From Bacteroidota bacterium (GTDB taxonomy: Bacteria; Bacteroidota; Bacteroidia; Chitinophagales; Saprospiraceae), in contig JAAEZH010000018.1 of NCBI GenBank assembly GCA_018222965.1, forward strand, positions 1 to 64,000: a stretch of DNA of 64,000 nucleotides. The letters are read 5' to 3'. A model generated the notes under the pieces. The model saw only the letters and a list, made by a program, of their open reading frames with translations, ran no database searches and was not told the DNA's origin. Positions 52,560 through 62,438 of the stretch are shown here, piece by piece. The stretch's first letter is position 1; each line of letters begins with the position of its first letter. Position numbers and translations under genes: made by a program.

Positions 52560-53660
52560 ATGCGCATCATTATCAGCGGAGGCGGAACAGGCGGACACGT
52601 ATTCCCGGCAATTGCGATTGCCGATGCGATAAAAAAAATTAATCCGGAGGCAGAAATCCGATTCGTCGGTGCCAAAGGAAAGCTGGAAATGGAGAAAGTC
52701 CCGAAAGCGGGGTATCCGATCGATGGTCTTTGGATCAGCGGCATCCAGCGAAAATTGACATGGCGATTATTTGCCTTCCCATTCAAATTGGTGCACAGCC
52801 TTTTGAAAGCCGGACGCATTGTTCGGAAATTCAAACCGGATGTGGCAGTAGGAGTGGGAGGATATGCAAGCGGACCAACCCTGCAGATGGCCGGGCGCAA
52901 GGGCATTCCCTGTTTGGTACAGGAACAGAATTCTTATGCCGGAGTCACCAATCGCTTACTGGCTGGAAAAGCCAATAAGATTTGTGTGGCTTATGAAGGG
53001 ATGGAGAAATACTTCCCGGCTGAGAAACTTGTCATGACCGGAAATCCGGTACGGGATGCCATTCGCAACAGCAAAGCAACGAGAGAAGAGGCCCTGGAAT
53101 TCTTCAAGCTCGATCCGTCGAAAAAGACCATACTGGTATTCGGCGGAAGCCTGGGAGCCCGCTCCATCAATCAGGCTATGGCTGCGCAGGCAGAACTTTG
53201 GGTGCAAAACCCCGAGATCCAGGTGATCTGGCAGATTGGCAAACTGTATTGGGAACAGTATTCAGAAAGTTCCATGGCACAACTGGAAAATGTGCTGGTG
53301 CTGCCTTTTATCGATCGGATGGATCTGGCTTACGAAGTAGCTGATGTGGTGGTAGGAAGGGCAGGAGCCCTGACGATCTCCGAATTATGTCTGGTGGGAA
53401 AACCGACCGTCCTGATTCCCTCGCCAAATGTGGCAGAGGATCATCAGACCAAAAACGCGAAAGCGCTGGAACAAAAAGAGGCCGCTGTTTTACTGCCTGA
53501 TACAAAGGCAAAAGAGCAAATTTTGAGTTTGCCGCTTGAGATTCTGGCTTCCGCCGAATGGCAGGCCAAATTGAGAAAAAATATCCTGGCATTGGGTATA
53601 CCCGATGCCGATGAACGAATCGCACACGAAGTGTTGCGATTGATAAAAGACAAAGCGTGA
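52560..53660 (+). CDS. murG: lipid II synthase MurG
   Basis: This 366-residue GT28 glycosyltransferase adds GlcNAc to lipid I on the cytosolic membrane face. It has the N-terminal IISGGGTGGHVFPAIAIADA, VGVGGYASGPTLQMA, VQEQNSYAGVTNRLLA, LVFGGSLGARSINQA and the UDP-GlcNAc-binding VVGRAGALTISELCLVGKP. The ATG at 52560 places SGGGTGGH correctly; the frame extends upstream into ftsW. Confidence 0.97.
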   Translation: MRIIISGGGTGGHVFPAIAIADAIKKINPEAEIRFVGAKGKLEMEKVPKAGYPIDGLWISGIQRKLTWRLFAFPFKLVHSLLKAGRIVRKFKPDVAVGVGGYASGPTLQMAGRKGIPCLVQEQNSYAGVTNRLLAGKANKICVAYEGMEKYFPAEKLVMTGNPVRDAIRNSKATREEALEFFKLDPSKKTILVFGGSLGARSINQAMAAQAELWVQNPEIQVIWQIGKLYWEQYSESSMAQLENVLVLPFIDRMDLAYEVADVVVGRAGALTISELCLVGKPTVLIPSPNVAEDHQTKNAKALEQKEAAVLLPDTKAKEQILSLPLEILASAEWQAKLRKNILALGIPDADERIAHEVLRLIKDKA

Positions 53661-55021
53661 GCGAATTACCGGATATATCGGTTGACCAACTGAAGACCTT
53701 GTATTTTCTGGGTATAGGTGGCATCGGAATGTCTGCACTGGCTCGCTACTTTCACAGCCGGGGGATCGATATCCACGGATACGATCGCACGGAAACGGTT
53801 CTGACCAAAAAGTTGGTCGCCGAGGGAATGAAGATTCACTATACAGCGGATCCAAAAGCCATTCCCGAACATGTTGACTTAATAGTGTATACCCCCGCCG
53901 TACCGGCTTCAAATACAGAATGGGAACGCATTCACGAAATGGATGTTCCTGTTCTGAAACGAGCACAGGTGCTCGGGTTAATCAGCCGAAACAGCCGCAC
54001 CATTGCGATTGCCGGTACCCACGGTAAAACTTCTACCTCCACGCTTCTCAGCCATTTGCTGAAAATGGGAGGGATTGATTGCACCGCATTTCTGGGAGGC
54101 ATCTCCCTGAATTTTCAAAGCAATTATGTGGGAGGAGATAGCGACTGGGTGGTAGCAGAGGCCGATGAGTATGATCGCTCTTTTTTGCATCTGCGTCCGG
54201 AACTGGCAGCCATTATGTCTACCGATCCCGATCACCTGGATATCTATGGGAATCACGGGGATATGCTGACAGGCGGTTTTGGGGCTTTCGCCGAATTGGT
54301 GGAGCGCAAGATCTTTCTCAACCACATGGTTTTGACCGATTACTCCGGGCAGACGGAAGCAAGTCGCTTCGGATTGGAGAAGGGAGAATACCGGGCAGAA
54401 AACATACACGTGGAATCCGGAGCTTTCGTCTTCGACTTCGTGTATCCGCAAGGGAGACTGGAAGCATTGCGTACACCGATGCCGGGTCGACATAATATTG
54501 AAAATGCAACCGCCGCGATTTCGCTGGCACTGGAAGCCGGGGTAAAACCCGAAAGCATCCAGCCGGCTCTGTTGAAATTCAGAGGCATTAAGCGGCGTTT
54601 TGAACGGATTTTCGAAAGAGAAAATCTGGTATACATTGATGATTATGCACATCATCCAACCGAGTTGGAAGCAGCCATTTCTGCTTGCCGGGAGTTGTTT
54701 CCGGATCGTGTGATTACCGGGGTTTTTCAACCTCATTTATATTCTCGCACGAAAGACTTTGCAGACGGCTTTGCAGCAGCCCTGGATAAACTGGATGAAG
54801 CCATACTGCTGGATATTTATCCGGCAAGAGAGGAACCCATTGAAGGCGTAAACGCGGAAATGATCCTCGAAAAAATGACATTGAAAAACAAAGAAATACA
54901 GAGCAGGCAAAGCCTTGTAAGTGCATTAAAAAACCGGAAAACGGAGGTCTTGATCACTCTGGGAGCCGGCGATATTGATACCCTGGTAGAACCAATAGCG
55001 CAAATGTTGCGCAAAGAATAA
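53657..55021 (+). CDS. murC: UDP-MurNAc:L-Ala ligase MurC
   Basis: This 454-residue ligase performs the first amino acid addition. It has IGIGGIGMSALARYFHSRG-like N-terminal domain (positions 17-34), P-loop AIAGTHGKTSTSTLLSHLL, EADEYDRSFLHL, YIDDYAHHPTELEA and FQPHLYSRTKDF. The GTG start overlaps the murG stop (GTGA), indicating coupling. It contains one iterated 13-mer (54283-54295) encoding AFAE. Confidence 0.97.
   Translation: MSELPDISVDQLKTLYFLGIGGIGMSALARYFHSRGIDIHGYDRTETVLTKKLVAEGMKIHYTADPKAIPEHVDLIVYTPAVPASNTEWERIHEMDVPVLKRAQVLGLISRNSRTIAIAGTHGKTSTSTLLSHLLKMGGIDCTAFLGGISLNFQSNYVGGDSDWVVAEADEYDRSFLHLRPELAAIMSTDPDHLDIYGNHGDMLTGGFGAFAELVERKIFLNHMVLTDYSGQTEASRFGLEKGEYRAENIHVESGAFVFDFVYPQGRLEALRTPMPGRHNIENATAAISLALEAGVKPESIQPALLKFRGIKRRFERIFERENLVYIDDYAHHPTELEAAISACRELFPDRVITGVFQPHLYSRTKDFADGFAAALDKLDEAILLDIYPAREEPIEGVNAEMILEKMTLKNKEIQSRQSLVSALKNRKTEVLITLGAGDIDTLVEPIAQMLRKE
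54283..54295 (+). repeat. iterated 13-mer GGCTTTCGCCGAA (copy 11)
   Basis: Exact copy inside murC, encoding AFAE. Confidence 0.8.
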
Positions 55022-55027
55022 AAGTAA

Positions 55028-55804
55028 ATGGATCGTACTGAATTAATAAAAAGAGCCAAAAGGATCGGCGGCGTGGCATTAGTCCTGCTGCTGGGCATAC
55101 TACTGGTCTCTGCCTATGAAAAGAAACAGGCAGATGCTCCGGTAGATGTGGACATCCATATCCAGCCGCTGGATAACGGGCACTTTTTAGTAGATACGGC
55201 CGATGTACAGCGGATCATCGTATCCAGTTTTGGATACCGCCTCACGGAGAGACCTATCAAATGGTTGGATGTAAGTCGGGTCGAGCGGGTATTGCAGGAT
55301 GATCCCTTTGTGGACAAAGCAGATGTTTTCGTGGATGCCAATAATCTGGTCCACATCGAAATTCTGCAAAGAGAGCCCCTAATGCGGGTAATTGACAACA
55401 ACGGATTGAATTATTACCTCGATCCCGATGGCAATCAGATGCCTTTGTCGCCACATTTTACAGCTCGTGTGCTGGTGGTAACAGGTTCTGTTCCTCCTTA
55501 TGTGGAGGACTTTAAACAGCGAAAAGGACATTTGATGAACGATATATTTGACCTCGGTCATCGAATTACCAAAGATCCATTGTGGAACTCGCTCTTTGAG
55601 CAGGTTCATGTACAGGACGGACAATTTAAGATGATCCCAAAAGTTGGGAGTCAACATATAGAATTTGGAAACTATACCGACGTGGAAGACAAATTTCATC
55701 GCCTGGAAGTATTCTACCAGGAAGGAATGTCTCGCGAAGGTTGGAATAAGTATAAATCAATCGACTTGCGTTATGAAGGCCAGGTCGTATGCGTCAAGCG
55801 ATAG
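55028..55804 (+). CDS. ftsQ: cell division protein FtsQ
   Basis: This 258-residue bitopic protein has one membrane helix (about 14-31, GGVALVLLLGILLVSA), a POTRA-like segment (about 38-115, HIQPLDNGHFLVDTADVQRII to VHIEILQREPLMRVID) and a beta domain with LNYYLDPDGNQMPLS and the C-terminal YKSIDLRYEGQVVCVKR. It links early and late divisome components. Assignment rests on topology, motif and position between murC and ftsA. Confidence 0.93.
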   Translation: MDRTELIKRAKRIGGVALVLLLGILLVSAYEKKQADAPVDVDIHIQPLDNGHFLVDTADVQRIIVSSFGYRLTERPIKWLDVSRVERVLQDDPFVDKADVFVDANNLVHIEILQREPLMRVIDNNGLNYYLDPDGNQMPLSPHFTARVLVVTGSVPPYVEDFKQRKGHLMNDIFDLGHRITKDPLWNSLFEQVHVQDGQFKMIPKVGSQHIEFGNYTDVEDKFHRLEVFYQEGMSREGWNKYKSIDLRYEGQVVCVKR

Positions 55805-55824
55805 AACTATAAAACTGAATAAAG

Positions 55825-57144
55825 ATGGAAGCGAATGCACCCAAAGAACTCGTCGTAGCAATCGACATCGGAACCACCAAGGTTTGTGCAATTGCCGGTC
55901 ACAAGAACCAGTACGGCAAGCTTGAAATCCTTGGCTTCGGCAAAGTCACCAGTGAAGGGGTTTTGCGCGGCGTGGTATCAAACATTGAGAAAACCATTAA
56001 TGCCATTCGCGATGCGGTGGAAATGGCTCAACGTATGGCCGGCCAGGAATTTGAAATCGTGCATGTCGGGATCGCCGGCCAGCACATCAAAAGTCTGCAA
56101 CACCGCGGGCTCCTCGTGCGAGACAACGACCACCTGGAAATTTCACAGGTAGATATCGATCGGTTGATCGATGATATGCACAAACTGGTATTGCCTCCCG
56201 GCGATAAGATTCTGCACGTGCTTCCGCAAGAGTATACAGTAGATAATGAGCAGGGAATCATGGACCCGATTGGTATGTCCGGCATTCGCCTCGAGGCGAA
56301 TTTCCACATCATTACCGGGCAGATTTCTGCTTCCAAGAATATTGACCGCTGTGTAAACCGTGCCGGTTTGCATGTAGCCAACATGACTTTGGAGCCTATT
56401 GCTTCCGCCGCAGCCGTGCTGAGCGATGAAGAAAAAGAAGCCGGGGTAGCTTTGGTCGACATTGGAGGTGGTACCACTGATATCACCATTTTTCAGGAAG
56501 GCATTATTCGTCACACAGCCGTGATTCCTTTCGGAGGTAATGTCATCACACGGGACATTAAAGACGGATGTACCATCATGACGCACCAGGCTGAAAAGCT
56601 GAAAAAGCGTTTTGGTGCGGCTCTGGCAGATGAGGTTTACGACAACCGCATCATCACCATTCCCGGTTTGAAGGGACATGCGCCGAAGGAGATTTCCGAA
56701 AAAAATCTGGCCCGGATTATCCAGGCCCGGGTAGAAGAGATTCTGGATTACGTCATGTGGGAAATCAGCCGCTCCGGATACGAGCGCAAACTTATTGCCG
56801 GCATTGTTTTGACCGGTGGAGGAGCATTGCTCAACCACATTGAAAAACTGGCCGCCTACCACACGGGTATGAGTACCCGGGTTGGTATTCCGGTAGAACA
56901 TCTGGCTCATGGTTACTCAGAACACCTGAGCAGCCCGGTATTCTCAACCGCCGTGGGATTGTTGCTGAAAGGCATCCACGATGTGGAGACCGGAAAGGTG
57001 AAAGTGGTTCAGAAGGAAACCAAAAAACAGGAAGAAGATATGGTAAAACTGGATCAACAGGATACCAAATCAAACGCCTGGTATGAGCAACTATTTAAGA
57101 AAACCAAAGAGTGGTTCGAGGCAGAACCAGATTCGGAATTTTAA
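55825..57144 (+). CDS. ftsA: cell division protein FtsA
   Basis: This 439-residue actin-like ATPase tethers FtsZ to the membrane. It has VVAIDIGTTKVCAIAGHKN (phosphate 1), ALVDIGGGTTDITIFQEG (phosphate 2), GIVLTGGGALLNHIEKLA (adenosine) and a C-terminal amphipathic helix WYEQLFKKTKEWFE for membrane binding, reached through a 40-residue linker. It is 63 bp before ftsZ. Confidence 0.97.
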   Translation: MEANAPKELVVAIDIGTTKVCAIAGHKNQYGKLEILGFGKVTSEGVLRGVVSNIEKTINAIRDAVEMAQRMAGQEFEIVHVGIAGQHIKSLQHRGLLVRDNDHLEISQVDIDRLIDDMHKLVLPPGDKILHVLPQEYTVDNEQGIMDPIGMSGIRLEANFHIITGQISASKNIDRCVNRAGLHVANMTLEPIASAAAVLSDEEKEAGVALVDIGGGTTDITIFQEGIIRHTAVIPFGGNVITRDIKDGCTIMTHQAEKLKKRFGAALADEVYDNRIITIPGLKGHAPKEISEKNLARIIQARVEEILDYVMWEISRSGYERKLIAGIVLTGGGALLNHIEKLAAYHTGMSTRVGIPVEHLAHGYSEHLSSPVFSTAVGLLLKGIHDVETGKVKVVQKETKKQEEDMVKLDQQDTKSNAWYEQLFKKTKEWFEAEPDSEF

Positions 57145-57207
57145 TCCGAACCTGAAATAACCTGACCCCTTAATCATTTACAAACAGAGAAACTAAAAAT
57201 AGCAGTT

Positions 57208-58656
57208 ATGATCTTTGATCTGGTAAACGAATCAGCAGACGCGCCGATCATCAAGGTTATCGGTGTAGGAGGTGGCGGTAGCAATGCCGTAAATCACATG
57301 TTCCAGCAAGGGATTGTTGGAGTAGATTTTGCCATCTGTAACACAGACAATCAAGCAATGGATCTCAGTGAGATTCCAACTAAAATTCAGCTTGGCCCAA
57401 CACTTACGGAGGGTCTTGGTGCAGGGTCAAAACCCAACATCGGCAAATTGGCCTGCGAAGAAAGTATTGAAGAAATCCAAAAGTACCTGAGCAACAATTG
57501 CAAAATGCTTTTTGTGACGGCAGGAATGGGTGGTGGTACCGGTACCGGTGCGGCTCCTATCATTGCACGCACCGCTCAGGAAATGGATATCCTCACCGTG
57601 GGTATTGTTACCCTGCCTTTCACTTTTGAAGGCATGCGCCGCTCCCGGCAGGGAATGGAAGGCCTGGAAGAGTTGAAAAAGAATGTAGACACCCTCATCA
57701 TAATCTCTAATGACAAACTACGCCAGATCTATGGCAATTTGTCGCTCTCAGAAGCATTCGCGGAAGCGGATAATATTCTGACCACTGCGGCGAAAGGTAT
57801 TGCCGAGATCATTACAGTGCCAGGTTATGTAAACGTCGACTTTGAAGACGTTAATACGGTTATGCGCGATAGCGGTGTAGCCATTATGGGTACCGCTACG
57901 GCTGAAGGAGAAGCCCGTGCCAAAAAAGCAGTTGATGAAGCATTGAATTCACCACTGCTCGAGGATAACAATATCCGCGGAGCACAGCATATCTTGCTCA
58001 ATATCACATCCGGAACCAAAGAGGTGACCATGGATGAGATCTTTGAGATAACCGAGTTCGTTCAGGAAGAAGCCGGACACAGCTCGGAGCTGATCTGGGG
58101 TAATTGCTACGACGAGCGATTGGGTGAAAAACTCAGCGTTACCGTGATTGCTACTGGCTTTGAGCGTCAGTCTCGTCCGGGACAACGCCTCAACAAGCAG
58201 TCTGATAAGATTGTGGTTTCTCTGGATGAAAGCGAAGATCAGCCTGCTCCCAAGCAACGCAATGGCATTAAGGAGGTAGGTTTTGAAGCGGAGAAAGAAG
58301 TACAGAAAAACCACACCGTGGAATTTGACGATGTGCCAAAATCTCCACAGGGCATCTCTTCATATATGGATCCTTACATGACCGATGAGGAGAAGGAGCG
58401 CCGTGAAATAGAACGTCAGCAACACCTGGAGGCAGAAAATCGTCGCCGCGAACGTCTGCGTAATCTTCGCGTGAAGCTTACCAACCCAAATACAGTAAAT
58501 GAACTGGAGAATAAACCGGCTTATATGCGTCGTGGAGTTAACCTCGAAGACGTGCCGGCTTCAGACGAGCCAACATACAGCAAATGGACGATTAGCGACG
58601 ATGAAGAAGCTGATCTGAAAAGGGATAATTCCTATTTGCACGACAATGTGGATTAG
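57208..58656 (+). CDS. ftsZ: cell division protein FtsZ
   Basis: This 482-residue tubulin-like GTPase has the GTP-binding signature GMGGGTGTGAAPIIA (GGGTGTG 108-114), IKVIGVGGGGSNAVNHM, NTDNQAMDLS and the T7 loop NVDFEDVNTVM. After the GTPase core (about 330) comes a charged linker and a tail with KPAYMRRGVNLEDVPA, the likely counterpart of the C-terminal peptide that binds FtsA, followed by about 35 more acidic residues ending LHDNVD. It is the last gene of the cluster and is followed by a strong terminator. Confidence 0.98.
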   Translation: MIFDLVNESADAPIIKVIGVGGGGSNAVNHMFQQGIVGVDFAICNTDNQAMDLSEIPTKIQLGPTLTEGLGAGSKPNIGKLACEESIEEIQKYLSNNCKMLFVTAGMGGGTGTGAAPIIARTAQEMDILTVGIVTLPFTFEGMRRSRQGMEGLEELKKNVDTLIIISNDKLRQIYGNLSLSEAFAEADNILTTAAKGIAEIITVPGYVNVDFEDVNTVMRDSGVAIMGTATAEGEARAKKAVDEALNSPLLEDNNIRGAQHILLNITSGTKEVTMDEIFEITEFVQEEAGHSSELIWGNCYDERLGEKLSVTVIATGFERQSRPGQRLNKQSDKIVVSLDESEDQPAPKQRNGIKEVGFEAEKEVQKNHTVEFDDVPKSPQGISSYMDPYMTDEEKERREIERQQHLEAENRRRERLRNLRVKLTNPNTVNELENKPAYMRRGVNLEDVPASDEPTYSKWTISDDEEADLKRDNSYLHDNVD

Positions 58657-59022
58657 TATTTATCCGACTGTGGGTAGTTCGCTGCCTGATGGTCGGTTCA
58701 ATCCAGCCTAACCTTTCTTCCCGGAAAGGATGATGGTAGAAGAATTTTCAATAGCCATCATAACTTGCTATTCACTTGTGGCCCGGGGTGCTATTGCCCG
58801 GGCCTTTTTTTTTGCAGATAAAAGATCCAAATCCCTGCCTGTCTACGTATATGTTGTTGAAGGATGTTTAAAGGGCTGTCGCCGAATTGTCAATTCCTGA
58901 TCTGCTTAGCCTTTTTAACAAACCTTTAATACCCTCCCGGCAACATTGGATAAAAGCCCGGAGTTTTAATTCCAACACTCAGCTTGTATACCACCACAGT
59001 AGACAGGTACAACAAAACACCC
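58657..59022. other. 366-bp gap after ftsZ
   Basis: Contains a CCTTTC/GGAAAGG hairpin (about 58712-58729), the ftsZ terminator (58780-58813) and a one-mismatch copy of the iterated 13-mer (58874-58886). The remainder, up to the small gene at 59023, shows no clear feature. Confidence 0.5.
58780..58813 (+). terminator. terminator of the dcw cluster
   Basis: GGCCCGGG (58780-58787) pairs with CCCGGGCC (58797-58804), followed by nine T. Confidence 0.9.
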
Positions 59023-59307
59023 ATGAATCTGCGAAAAATCAAATTGGATCTGACTGTAGCCTTGCTAAACAATGCCAGTGGTTCCAATGCACAAAAAATT
59101 GCCAAAGACAGGTTGAAAGGATATACCGAGGTCGGCAAATTCCTGCAAACCCGTGTTGTGAGGAAAAAGCGCTACGATGAAAACTTCATTGAACGATCTT
59201 ATGCCATACAGTTTGAACACTGTACCCTGAATCTGGATATCCTGTCCAACAGAAAAGACCTTTACCAGGTGGTAAATGGTTTTCAGCTTACAAACAAGCT
59301 GGCCTGA
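59023..59307 (+). CDS. small protein, unknown function
   Basis: This 94-residue basic protein starts MNLRKIKLDLTVALL and contains NAQKIAKDRLKGYTEVGKF, LQTRVVRKKRYDENFIERSY and CTLNLDILSNRKDLYQVVN. It has no signal peptide or membrane helix and no recognised family. The ATG at 59023 is preferred; the frame extends 13 codons upstream to a TTG. Coding potential looks real (charged, ordered pattern, terminator downstream) but it is unsupported by homology here. Confidence 0.5.
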   Translation: MNLRKIKLDLTVALLNNASGSNAQKIAKDRLKGYTEVGKFLQTRVVRKKRYDENFIERSYAIQFEHCTLNLDILSNRKDLYQVVNGFQLTNKLA

Positions 59308-59353
59308 ACCGAAAAATTTTCTCTACAATATATATCTGAACAATTTCCATTCG

Positions 59354-59384
59354 AAGAGGCTGCCTTTTGAGCAGCCTCTTTTTA
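59354..59384. terminator. bidirectional terminator between convergent genes
   Basis: AAGAGGCTGC (59354-59363) pairs with GCAGCCTCTT (59371-59380), with a T-tract on the plus side that overlaps the stop codon of the minus-strand gene. Confidence 0.85.
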
Positions 59385-62282
59385 TTCCTTAACCTCCAGC
59401 ATTTGCTCGGATGCCGCATCGCCCAGGGACATTTTTACGGTATATGTTCCAGGCATTAGATAGTACACCCCATTGTCACCGGCTTCAAAATCTTCCGGCA
59501 GCTTTTCTGAATCGCTGTTTTCTGTAAGCTCTTTCCAGTATTCATTTGCCTGCTCCGGATCAACATCCAGGTTATAAACAGGATAATTCAAGCCTTTTTC
59601 AAGCTCGAGATCACGCCCCATTACTTCGGTACCATTTTCAGTAGTTACTGTCAGTCGGGCTGTACCGCCTTTCGGCGAATATACAGGCAACTTTACCTCA
59701 GGGATGTTTGGCTCTCTCCACTGACTCCAGGAGCCGCCCCAACTGCTGCGATGTTTTACCGCTTCCAGTTCTGAAAGGTGCAAACCTGCAAGATCAAATT
59801 CGGCGGAAGCCAAAAGCTCCAGCTCCTCTACATTACCTACATAAATGGACCGGCCGTGGGTGCCTACAACCAGGTCTTTTGCTCCAGGGTGTACCACCAC
59901 ATCGTGTACAGCTACAGCCGGAAGTCCCCCGTCCATAGCCATGAAGTTTTCACCGCGATCAATGGATACATAAAGTCCGTGATCGGTCCCAACATAGAGC
60001 AGATCTTCTGCATGCGGATCTTCCAGAATTACATTGACCGGTTCTTTGGGTAAATCTTTGCCCAATTGCTTCCAGGTGTTGCCGTAATCCTCTGATACAA
60101 AGACATAGGCATTAAAATGATCCCAACGATAGCCGTTTAAAGTCGCATAAACACGGCTCTTTTTAAATGAGGAAGCCTGTACGGTTGTCACCCACATGTC
60201 TTTAGGTAAAGCATCCGAAATCTTCTGCCAGGAATGGCCGCCATCCTTCGAAACATGGATCAATCCGTCGTCTGATCCTGCATACAACAAACCAAACTGC
60301 AAAGGCGATTCATGGATAGTGGTTAGTGTACCAAATGCTACATCTCCTTTTTTTCCTCCTTTGGTCAGATCCTCCGAAATGGCTTCAAAATGATTGCCCT
60401 GATCAAAGGAACGATGTACTTTATTGGAACCCATGTAAAAAATGTCCGGATTGTGTACAGACAGATGGATTGGGGTTTGCCAGTTCCAACGCAATGGACG
60501 TTCACCCAACTCATGCTTGGGTGTGATAGGCGTAGGACGCCCCTTGCCATCCAATTTCAGCCGGAAGTAGTTGCCAAACTGATAGCCCGTATAGGCTGTA
60601 TTATTGTCTCTGGGGTCAATGGCAATTTGCATGCCGTCTCCCCCCATAATACCTTTGTATGGATATTCTCCGGTGTTGTGCCAACGGTCGCTCGCTTCAT
60701 AGGTGCTGGGACCCATCCAAACTCCATTGTCCTGCAATCCGCCAAAGATCCGATAGGGGGTGGAGTTGTCTACGGCAACGGCATAAAATTGTCCGACTGC
60801 CGGACTGTTGCATTTGATCCAGTGATCTCCATCGTCAAAGCTGATATTGATGCCGCCATCATTTCCCAGAATGAGATGCCCAGGCCGGTCCGGATTGACC
60901 CAGAGTGCATGGTGATCTACGTGTACATTATCTCCATTAATAGATTCCCAGGTCTTGCCACTGTCTTTGGAGCGCAATACAGGTACCCCCATTATGTAGA
61001 CCGAAGAAGGATCGTCGGCCTGAACCCGGATCTGACCAAAATAATAGCCGTAGGAATAGTACACATCCTCCAGGTAATCTTCATGAGCGCGTTTCCAGGT
61101 TCTGCCTCCATTGGTGCTTCGGTAAACCTCAGACCCTATAACCGGGGTATCAAACAAAAGCGAATTTGCATCCTCTACATATTCGGTTAATGCGATTGGT
61201 TGAATAGCATCTGCTTCTACTTGTTCTTTGACGGAGGCTGCGGTATGCTTTTCCGGGAATCCATTGCTGCGCAGATATGCTTCCAATTTCTCATCCTCCA
61301 GCTTTAGGAAGCTTTCTGCATCCATTTTCCGGAAGTCATCCTTGGTCAATCTCCCGGAATCATCTTCCTCCTCTTTTGGTCTCCGGAAATAGTTGTCCAG
61401 TACGGCATAGACAATGGTTTCACCATCATCCACTCCGGCAGCCAATCCAATACGACCTACTCCTTCGCCAATGGGAAAGCCGCTGCTGATATCGCTTACT
61501 TTGTTCCAGGTCGTGCCTCCATCTGTGCTCTTATGAATGCCAGAACCTGCACCGGATTCTACAAAATTCCAGGCACGGCGGCTGCGCTCCCAGCTGGCAG
61601 CGTAAATTGTCTCCGGGTCCTGTGGATCGAAGATGACATCAATAACCCCTGCTTGATCATTCACAAAGAGGCTGCGTTTCCAGGTGCCGCCTCCGTCTCC
61701 ACTTATGTAGAGTCCGCGCTCCTGATTGGGAGAGTACAAATGCCCCAGTACGGCGACGTAAATTTTATTCGGATTATCCGGGTGGATCAGGATGCGACCA
61801 ATATGATGGCTTTCCTGCAGGCCGGACCAGGTCCATGTGTTGCCGCCATCAGTACTTTTGTACATGCCCGCCCCAGCATAGGAAGAACGGCTGGAATTTA
61901 CCTCTCCGGTTCCGAGCCAAATGGTATTGTTTTCCCAATCCACAGCTACGGCCCCCAGTGTCATGACAAATTCGTTGTCAAACAAGGGAGAGAAGCTGGT
62001 TCCGTTGTTATGCGTTTCCCATAGTCCGCCGGAAGCGTAGGCTACATAAAAGTGTGTTGGATCCTCCGGATCAACAGCAATATCAACAACCCGTCCGCTG
62101 AATACGGAAGGCCCTACCGAACGGAAGGGAATATTGTCAACCAGAGATTGGTCCTGTAGCTTTATCCGTTTATCGTAATCGTTCATTCGCTCCAACCCCG
62201 GGGTAAACGGTGGACGATCTTGTTGGGCTGAAAGACTTAAGGCAAATAAGAATAGCAGACAAAGTGTTTGGAGTAGACGCAT
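59382..62282 (-). CDS. secreted Asp-box/BNR repeat (sortilin-like) protein
   Basis: This 966-residue protein has a signal peptide ending LSLSA-Q (about 19). Many Asp-box motifs (STDGGNTWTW, SGDGGGTWKRS, STDGGTTWNKV, SKDGGHSWQKI, SEDYGNTWKQL, SIDRGENFMAM) indicate one or two large beta-propellers of the VPS10/sortilin and BNR type. The C-terminal 120 residues (LPVYSPKGGTARLTVT to SEQMLEVKE) look like an Ig-like domain, with no T9SS signature. No catalytic residues are evident. Periplasmic or surface location is likely; function unknown. Confidence 0.85.
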   Translation of the reverse strand: MRLLQTLCLLFLFALSLSAQQDRPPFTPGLERMNDYDKRIKLQDQSLVDNIPFRSVGPSVFSGRVVDIAVDPEDPTHFYVAYASGGLWETHNNGTSFSPLFDNEFVMTLGAVAVDWENNTIWLGTGEVNSSRSSYAGAGMYKSTDGGNTWTWSGLQESHHIGRILIHPDNPNKIYVAVLGHLYSPNQERGLYISGDGGGTWKRSLFVNDQAGVIDVIFDPQDPETIYAASWERSRRAWNFVESGAGSGIHKSTDGGTTWNKVSDISSGFPIGEGVGRIGLAAGVDDGETIVYAVLDNYFRRPKEEEDDSGRLTKDDFRKMDAESFLKLEDEKLEAYLRSNGFPEKHTAASVKEQVEADAIQPIALTEYVEDANSLLFDTPVIGSEVYRSTNGGRTWKRAHEDYLEDVYYSYGYYFGQIRVQADDPSSVYIMGVPVLRSKDSGKTWESINGDNVHVDHHALWVNPDRPGHLILGNDGGINISFDDGDHWIKCNSPAVGQFYAVAVDNSTPYRIFGGLQDNGVWMGPSTYEASDRWHNTGEYPYKGIMGGDGMQIAIDPRDNNTAYTGYQFGNYFRLKLDGKGRPTPITPKHELGERPLRWNWQTPIHLSVHNPDIFYMGSNKVHRSFDQGNHFEAISEDLTKGGKKGDVAFGTLTTIHESPLQFGLLYAGSDDGLIHVSKDGGHSWQKISDALPKDMWVTTVQASSFKKSRVYATLNGYRWDHFNAYVFVSEDYGNTWKQLGKDLPKEPVNVILEDPHAEDLLYVGTDHGLYVSIDRGENFMAMDGGLPAVAVHDVVVHPGAKDLVVGTHGRSIYVGNVEELELLASAEFDLAGLHLSELEAVKHRSSWGGSWSQWREPNIPEVKLPVYSPKGGTARLTVTTENGTEVMGRDLELEKGLNYPVYNLDVDPEQANEYWKELTENSDSEKLPEDFEAGDNGVYYLMPGTYTVKMSLGDAASEQMLEVKE

Positions 62283-62438
62283 GATTATTTGATTGGTTGC
62301 CCCTAAATTATAACAATTCGTTTAATTCATAATCTACGCCATTTACCCTTTCACTGGAACACTACAATTGTCTCACACAGAGAAGGGGAGAAGGGGGGAT
62401 TTTTAATTTTCAGGGTTTAATTTTAATTAAACGGAAAT

